DNA of 34,481 bases from Utricularia gibba (taxonomy: Eukaryota > Streptophyta > Magnoliopsida > Lamiales > Lentibulariaceae): assembly GCA_002189035.1 (NCBI GenBank), contig NEEC01000090.1:1-34481 (forward strand), given 5' to 3'. Below, piece after piece: positions 28,682-34,481 of this stretch (positions are counted from its first letter, which is position 1; each line of letters opens with the position of its first letter). The notes beneath the pieces were generated by a model. The model saw only the letters and a list, made by a program, of their open reading frames with translations, was not told the DNA's origin and searched no databases. The position numbers and the translations under genes were made by a program.

Positions 28682-30393
28682 TCACCAGTAGACTTCTGGG
28701 TCATCCATGTTCGGAGTCAGCATTGTGTTTCTGGCGTGAAATCCATTCTCGCTACGGATTCCGAAAGATGGAGATTTCTTGAGCTTAGTCGCATCGTCGC
28801 CATTGAATCGCCAGTCCAGCTTCCCATCCGGAGATCCCCACTCGGATGGAATTGAGTGCACGGGGGAATTGGCTGAGCATGAGAGGGAATAGCGGCCGGG
28901 ATCGATGAAGCTCTGACTTCGTTTGGACAGAGCTGAAGATCTTGAATTCAAGATGGCGGCCGCCATTGCTGAGGAAGAGTCGAAAGCATAGTTTCTTGGT
29001 TGTGCAGATGAGATGCTTGAGGGAAAGCTCGATCGGAGGTGGTTCATGTTCTGCCGGTATGCTGGAGATTGCACCTGAGGGGACGAGTTGGAGCTGAATT
29101 TTGGAGATAATCCCTGCATCTGTGAGATCAGAGACTGGTCATACGAACCAAAAAGTTCATCAAGATTGCCTTGCTTCAGCTCTCCCCCAGCTCCCATTCT
29201 GCTGTATGGAGAAGAGATGTTCCCCATTTCCTCGAATCCCAGAACTTTCATATCTAAATCCGCATCCCTTGCACTCAGGGTCGCCTTCAATCGGCTCCCC
29301 GGAAGCTGCAGAGCCGGAGGAGTGGTATTGATCTTGCTCTGCCAGAGCGAACCCCTACGATCGGAGACGAACCTGGTGAACCAAGAGGCAGTTGACTCAA
29401 ATCCAAACCAGTAGAGGCGTACGACTGCCGGAGCTCTTCGGGCTTGTGAGCGAAGAAGCAAACTTTCCTCGAGCAACCAGTTTCATCCTTACAGAGACGT
29501 GTTCTGTATTGAGCGGGATGAAGCCATGATTCGAAAACACCATGAGCATATTCACAGTTGTCTCCTTTCACGCAAGTTCCCTTCTTGAATTCAGGACAAG
29601 GAACACAACTATAATGATACTTCCTCAGATCCCGGCGCCGTGCGTTCTCGCCGGGGTGAACAAACGGACACTCCGTCCAGTCATGAGAATAAGCTCTAGA
29701 ACAAGGCTTCACCTTAAAACTGTACATTCTGAACTCATCAGTGCCATAAATCCCATCGTTTATATCAGGCAAGGATATGTCAAAAGGATATTCTTTCTTC
29801 TTCTGTATTGCTATTTCTTCTTCTGCTTCCTCCTCCTCGTCCAATTCGCAATCGCCGGCGACCCCATTCAACAGCATCTCCAACTTTTTCCTGCTCAACA
29901 ATTGAGAAGACCTTTTCACACAAGGAGCCATCAAATCTCCAGCTCTTTTCCCCTTCAAATCCAAAGCGTCAACATCACCCGCGGCGTTGATCAGAATATT
30001 AACGACCTCCAAGGATGACCACGAACCGCCTGCGGCGGCGCAATGAAGGGCGGTGGCGCCGTCGGAGCCGGAAGCTCTATTGACATCAACTTTGCCTGAT
30101 TCAACTAAATATTTGAGAATCGATAAGCTCCCATATAAAGACGCAACCATGAGAGGGGTTCTTTCTTCAAACCCCATCCTGTTTGAACCTAACCTTCTAC
30201 AGTACCAAAATCCCATTTCATCTAAAGAAGAACCCATCTCGATTTCATGGAGAAACCCTGACAGATCATCAAACGCAGCTAATTCAAGCAAAACAGTGCA
30301 ATATTTCCGAGCTTCTCCCCCTTGTTCAACTTGAAATTCAGCCTCCATCTCCGAATTATAACCGTTGCTTTCACTCTTCCCACCTCCACACAT
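28682..30393 (-). CDS. RR-TZF CCCH zinc-finger protein with ankyrin repeats, one frame break
   Basis: Start at 30393 (MCGGGKSES, the usual opening of the family; an upstream in-frame ATG lies before a 3' splice site). Residues about 75-145 hold two ankyrin repeats ([25 protein letters not shown]). Residues 231-316 hold the arginine-rich motif C231-x4-H-x5-C-x3-H246 and the tandem finger C-x7-C-x5-C-x3-H-x16-C-x5-C-x4-C-x3-H, an exact match to the plant RR-TZF pattern. Such proteins bind AU-rich mRNA or act in stress-responsive transcription. Near 29350, after G-S-S-P-I-V-G, the frame must shift by one base to reach [21 protein letters not shown] and a family C-terminus about 220 residues long, ending in D-D-P-E-V-Y-W. 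The usual Ser/Pro-rich linker is short and the last residues after W appear lost. The gene is intron-free within the coding part. Confidence 0.8.
29345..29358 (-). other. frame break in the CCCH gene
   Basis: The - strand run GTAGGGGTTCGCTC is where the upstream frame (through residue about 347) and the downstream frame meet. A single base lost in or beside the G run would explain it. Both sides remain open and well conserved, so the event is recent or is an assembly error. Confidence 0.7.
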
Positions 30394-30850
30394 GAGAATC
30401 TGGAACGGAAACAAGGAATCGAAAACTAATCACCGCCATATCTACAGCAAAACAAAAAAATCGAAAATTTCCATACAAAAGAAAATCCCAGTTGCCCAAA
30501 AAGGTCTACAGGATCAAAAATAAAAACCCAGATCACAAAAACAAGAATTGACGACAAGTCGCCGAGAAACAAACAGGGAAAACAAAACCCACCTCAACTA
30601 CCAACCAAACAACTACGCACAAAAAAACGGAATCTGAGAAACCAAAAGCTTCGCCCTTCTCACCTCTCACCAACGAAGACTAAAAGCTCTGAATCTACCA
30701 CGAAAAAAGCTTTGAACAGAGAATAAATGCCCCGATGTTCACACCTTCACAGTGCAGCCCAAGTTTGAGAAAAAAAAAAGCGAAGACTTTAGAGGTACGC
30801 GTGAGAGGGGAAGGGCGACTTTTCCTCTCCATTTCTTTATTTTAATGCCG
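30394..30850 (-). other. probable 5' UTR with intron of the CCCH gene
   Basis: The sequence TTTCCGTTCCAG on the - strand (about 30411-30400) is a good 3' splice site a few bases before the start codon. GGTGAGA-type donors lie near 30660-30670. A leader intron of about 0.26 kb is therefore likely. Family members often carry one, but the exact donor is not decided. Confidence 0.45.
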
Positions 30851-31843
30851 GTTTCCTCCTTTTTTTTTAATAATATTTTTAATACCTTTCTATCCTAGAA
30901 AATTTTGAAAAGTCTTTCCTTCCTAGGAGTAAAATTTTATTTTATTTCATATGGCCCTTTGGATATTAATAAAAATTCAAAAACACTTCCTTTTCCATTC
31001 CACAAAGTACACGAGTTCCATTAATCCTTATCATTAATTACTAAATAAGATACTTTCTATAAAAATCTTGCACAAGATTCGGATAAACTTTTTGCATGTA
31101 TTGTTGATTCTGACGTCAGCATCATGTTTCTGTCCAAACTTGGCAAAGGGATAAGAATTGAACAATGGACCGACCATGTAGAGTTTGTAATTTTGGCTGT
31201 CGTGGCATTTTATTTCGTATTTTGAGAAGCAATAAATAAAGAAAATGATTTATTTAATTAAATTAAACACCTCCCAAAATGGGGTATAAATGATTATAGA
31301 TAAGATTTTCTAAAAATGAAATATTGGTTAAATGTAGTTATTAGAAAATGAAGTGCGTCGAAAATTACTAGACAAACACCATTTGGGTTTGACAACTTTA
31401 GTCAAAAATGGACGGCGAGGGAGACCACGAAATGGACGGCTGCAGATCGGGTCACTTTTGCTTAACGGATTCCATCGCACGCATGCATCTTCCATCATAA
31501 TAAAATTATTATCATCATGACCCCTCATCTCCCCCGACTTTTACTTTTCCTCCACACACGTTTTTAAATTTTATAATATAATTTACGTTACTTATTATTA
31601 GTAATTAAAAAATGATAAAAATGGAAGACATGGTGATTCGAAGAATGAATGATCAATAATTAGGTTGTAATAAGTTTTTAAAGTTTATATTAAAATTGTA
31701 TAACTAATTCCATAGGATTTGAATGAGAATGATTGTAATTTTAAAATAATAATAGAAATGGCTTTTAATTTTTTTAAATATAAACAATTTTTGTAAATTC
31801 CGGGTTCTAGAATGTACGCTCATCTCTTTGGTTAACAAGGAGG
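30851..31843. other. intergenic, between CCCH and DYRK genes
   Basis: AT-rich sequence with the CCCH promoter on the left and the 3' flank of the kinase on the right. No coding frame, repeat or RNA gene stands out. Confidence 0.4.
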
Positions 31844-34439
31844 TTACTTTTCCTCAAAACTGGCATCGTATCGGGTCTCAAACCAGGGGTGGCGCAGCGC
31901 TTCCTCCGCCGTCGGCCTTTTCCGTGGATTGACCTCCAGCAAGCACCGCAGGAAATCAAGGAAACCGGCGTCTGAGATCTGGAGATGCTTCTCCAGAGAC
32001 GATGCCTCAGGGACGACGTATTCGAGCTCGTCTGTTTCCTGAGGGCATGATTAATTCTTTCAATCAGGAAGCTCTCACGAATGAAAGAGTTAAGGTTAGG
32101 TTTCGAAGATGTCACCTCGCTTAGGAAATAGAGATCGTAGTCATCTGTGAAGTACTTGTGTGTATATTGGCCGTTCTGCAGCATGTCTGGTTCCATAGGA
32201 CCAAGAATTCCGATCATCTGTGCGAGGATAACCGCAACCGCCTCGTTTGCGAAGAGCACCTGGAAGGCATACTAGTATTAATGATGAACCATATGGATTT
32301 CCCATATGAATGTGGATGTAGTAGCTACCTCGCCGGAATACAGCTCTGCTAAAATGCAGCCGATGGACCAAAGGTCGATCTTTTGGTCATAGGGGAGGCC
32401 TAAAATAATCTCTGGTGCTCTGTAAGAGCGGGATTGTATGTACATTGAAGGACTGTCTGTGAGAAAACAACTGCTTCCAAGATCAATAATTTTTATCTCA
32501 CATCTCCGGTAACTTTTGATGAGAATGTTTTCAGGCTTCAGATCACAATGGATGATGCCCAGACCATGAAGGTAGGTCAGTGCTTCTAGACATTGCCTGG
32601 TAATTGCCTGTACACAAGCACACGATAAACTCAAATTTTCTGACATTTGTATGGGATGTGATAAGTGAATTACCTGAAGCCTCTGCATGGTGAAATATGG
32701 CTCTCCACCTGATTCCTTGTTGAACTTCTGAAATTCGTATAGGTTTTCTCCCAGAAGCTCGGTGACAATAAACAGGTGTTCCTGCAAAAAGTAAAAGGAA
32801 ATTGAGAGGCTTTCGTACATGTCACTGATGTCTTGACTGAAATCCAGCAGTTTTCGCTACCTGAAAGTAGAAGTAATCGTAAAGACGCAGAACATGGTAT
32901 GCGTCATACGGATCATTCTTATTCACGAACTTGAGTAGTTTGATTTCATCCAAGCTCTGATCGAAGAAGTCCTTGTTATTTTTTATGATTTTCAGGCAAA
33001 CATCTAGCCCCAGATGAAGATCATGAGCTTGGACCACTTTGCTGAATGCTGCGGCGCCAAGGAATTCCATGACAAAATATCTACATGCTATAATGCTATT
33101 GATCACGATGGGGAAATCCTTGTTCTCCTCGAACCCGGTCCTGTGAATGAACAGCTCAAGTAACTAAAACATCACATACAGCCAACATGAGAGCATGAGC
33201 AGTGCCTTGCTTACCTATTTTTTCTGTGTATGATTCTTAAGTCAAATTCCTCATAATCATCATCATCATCATCATCATTTTTATTGTATATCAGAAGCTC
33301 GTCAGAAGAACAAACTCCCTCATCTTTTGGCTCTGTGTCAGGCTCATGCCGCTCTCTTCCATTCACCTCACTTGGTGGAGAGTCGGAGCCCTCATTCACA
33401 CTGGACCGCATCTCATTTAAACTTGCATCGACTACAAGAGAATTGACAACATTTCTGTTCGAATTACATCTATACAGATTCCCAGCTTCATGTTCTTCGG
33501 AATTACTCTGATAAACCAGTATCCCATCATTACAACAAGCACAAAGAGGGGATGAACACCTGTAGTCATCCAGATGTTCACCAAGCATCTCATCATTTTC
33601 TTGGAGCAGAAAATGTTCTTCCAAGTCAAAGTAATCAGTGAAAGCATGCTCCTTCAACTCCTTTCTCAAGTTTAATGGCAACGGATCTTGTACATCCTCT
33701 CTGGTTCTTTCGGGAAAGACAGTATTCCACAATGGGTCCTCACTCCCCTCCACTTTCATTGTCATAACAGACTTATCCTCACTTAGATCACCACCGATTT
33801 CTCTACCTACAAAGAGAGTTGGCATAGCATAGTCTTCATCCCTCTCTTTATACCAGAGATGATCATTTTGCATATCAAAATCAGGAATATCCCTTGCTGT
33901 TCCGAACTGAGACATCCCATCGGACGAAGCTTGAGACGGTTGGCAAGTATCATGAACCCCATATGGATTTATGAATTCTGGAAATTGCAGAGATGCAAGG
34001 GCAATTAGGATTTGGTAAAACTGGCAGAGAAACATCTCTTAAGTGGCTGTGTGAGATAAGCAGTTTCTATCATAAGGAATGGATCTCCAAAAAAACAGCT
34101 GGCGAATTAAAAACTAACAAACGAGAGTTATAGTGAAGGAAAACAAAATGAGTACCGGAAGAGCATAAACAGTAGCCGAAGAGCCCAAACTCAGAAACTC
34201 TTCCTCTGACGAACCATCTAAGTTCGAATTAAGTTCCCCCGGCGGCTGACCTTCCGTGACAATGGAATCCGGAGCGGGGAGGCGGTTTCGCTACAGGAAA
34301 ACTGAATCTCTCGGAAAAAGAAGCACTCGGATCAGATTTCTCCAAGACATCCACCATAAGCGCTGATTCGCTCTCAGATAAGCGATTCCTCCGCAAACTC
34401 CAATACCGCCTCCAACTCAATCTCGGCCGCTTGAGCCAT
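31844..34439 (-). CDS. DYRK-type dual-specificity protein kinase, first exon disrupted
   Basis: Exons on the - strand: exon 1 from 34439 to about 34156; exon 2 about 33977-33215; exon 3 33140-32861; exon 4 32781-32674; exon 5 32607-32329; exon 6 32259-32116; exon 7 32038-31844. Exons 2-7 join in frame with GT-AG sites. The N-terminal half is acidic (poly-Asp near 33265). Then come the Gly loop LGAAAFSKVV, VAIK-type Lys in CLKIIKNN, catalytic loop HCDLKPENILI, DLG in place of DFG, activation loop YIQSRSYRAPE with the DYRK-specific Tyr, and W-S-I-G-C-I-L-A-E-L. Plant DYRKs phosphorylate Ser/Thr and autophosphorylate on that Tyr. Exon 1 codes for a LisH-like helix (V-L-E-F, then L-R-R-N-R-L-S-E-S-E-S-A-L) and later T-E-G-Q-P-P-G-E-L, but these lie in three frames. 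The exon 1/2 junction is not resolved. Confidence 0.75.
34156..34439 (-). other. exon 1 of the DYRK gene, frames disagree
   Basis: The ATG frame (from 34439) ends after M-A-Q-A-A-E-I-E-L-E-A-V-L-E-F and a few codons. The expected continuation L-R-R-N-R-L-S-E-S-E-S-A-L is in a second frame, and D-S-I-V-T-E-G-Q-P-P-G-E, which leads to the donor at 34155, is in a third. A sequence TTTTCCTGTAG near 34290 could be a 3' splice site, so an unrecognised short intron may explain the second change. The first looks like a 2-nt loss near 34393. Confidence 0.5.
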
Positions 34440-34481
34440 GAGGAAAAGGCCTTCCTTCACCACAAAACAGACTCAAGTGAA

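Noticed and set aside
28535-28855. Open frame of 106 codons on the + strand
   Set aside because: It overlaps the 3' end of the CCCH gene in antisense and has no domain.

Overview
The window is eudicot nuclear DNA. The evidence is split genes with short GT-AG introns (66-81 bp), an AT-rich background, plant-specific families (WEB coiled-coil protein, PYL abscisic acid receptor, RR-TZF CCCH zinc finger, plant-type DYRK kinase) and a Ty3/gypsy retroelement with a plant-type primer-binding site. I cannot name the species; an asterid would fit but is not proven.

Layout. At 0.8-2.1 kb (- strand) lies a two-exon WEB-family gene, followed by about 2.5 kb of non-coding DNA. From about 4.86 to 27.2 kb the window is a complex array built from one ancestral locus: the first part of a SINA-like RING E3 ubiquitin ligase gene (exon 1 with the first Cys pair, an intron always at the same place, exon 2 with the rest of the RING). 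I count at least fifteen copies or remnants, nearly all in inverted pairs. Some pairs are loosely spaced divergent or convergent genes. Several are tight foldbacks with arms of about 100-215 bp and loops of 15-40 nt. One is a palindrome of 2 x 382 bp with no difference that I can see. Only the two copies of that palindrome (25.72-26.07 and 26.59-26.94 kb) keep an open 90-residue RING-only frame; the others are broken. Two promoter-like modules recur. One holds CTATATAAG and lies just upstream of the RING start codons. The other is a block of about 0.5 kb ending in TTATTTAAG, found six times, always on the + strand and 0.15-0.4 kb before an inverted pair. Transcription from the second module would read through both arms and give hairpin RNA.

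Inserted in the array are a truncated Ty3/gypsy element (13.3-16.4 kb: one LTR, PBS, gag and protease only), a non-RING inverted repeat next to its LTR (12.97-13.31 kb), a foldback MITE-like element (9.87-10.30 kb), a small TIR element (19.21-19.53 kb), a PYL4/5/6-like ABA receptor gene with an unexpected intron (22.96-23.63 kb), and a broken partial copy of the CCCH gene (24.54-24.92 kb) whose apparent parent lies 5 kb away.

The right end carries two - strand genes: an ankyrin/CCCH RR-TZF protein (28.68-30.39 kb) with a 1-nt frame break, and a DYRK-type kinase (31.84-34.44 kb) with a clean catalytic region but a first exon that does not read in one frame. The main biological proposal, an inference, is that the RING array is a nursery of hairpin-RNA loci (proto-MIRNA or siRNA genes) plus RING-only microproteins, both derived from and possibly acting on full-length SINA-like E3 ligases elsewhere in the genome.
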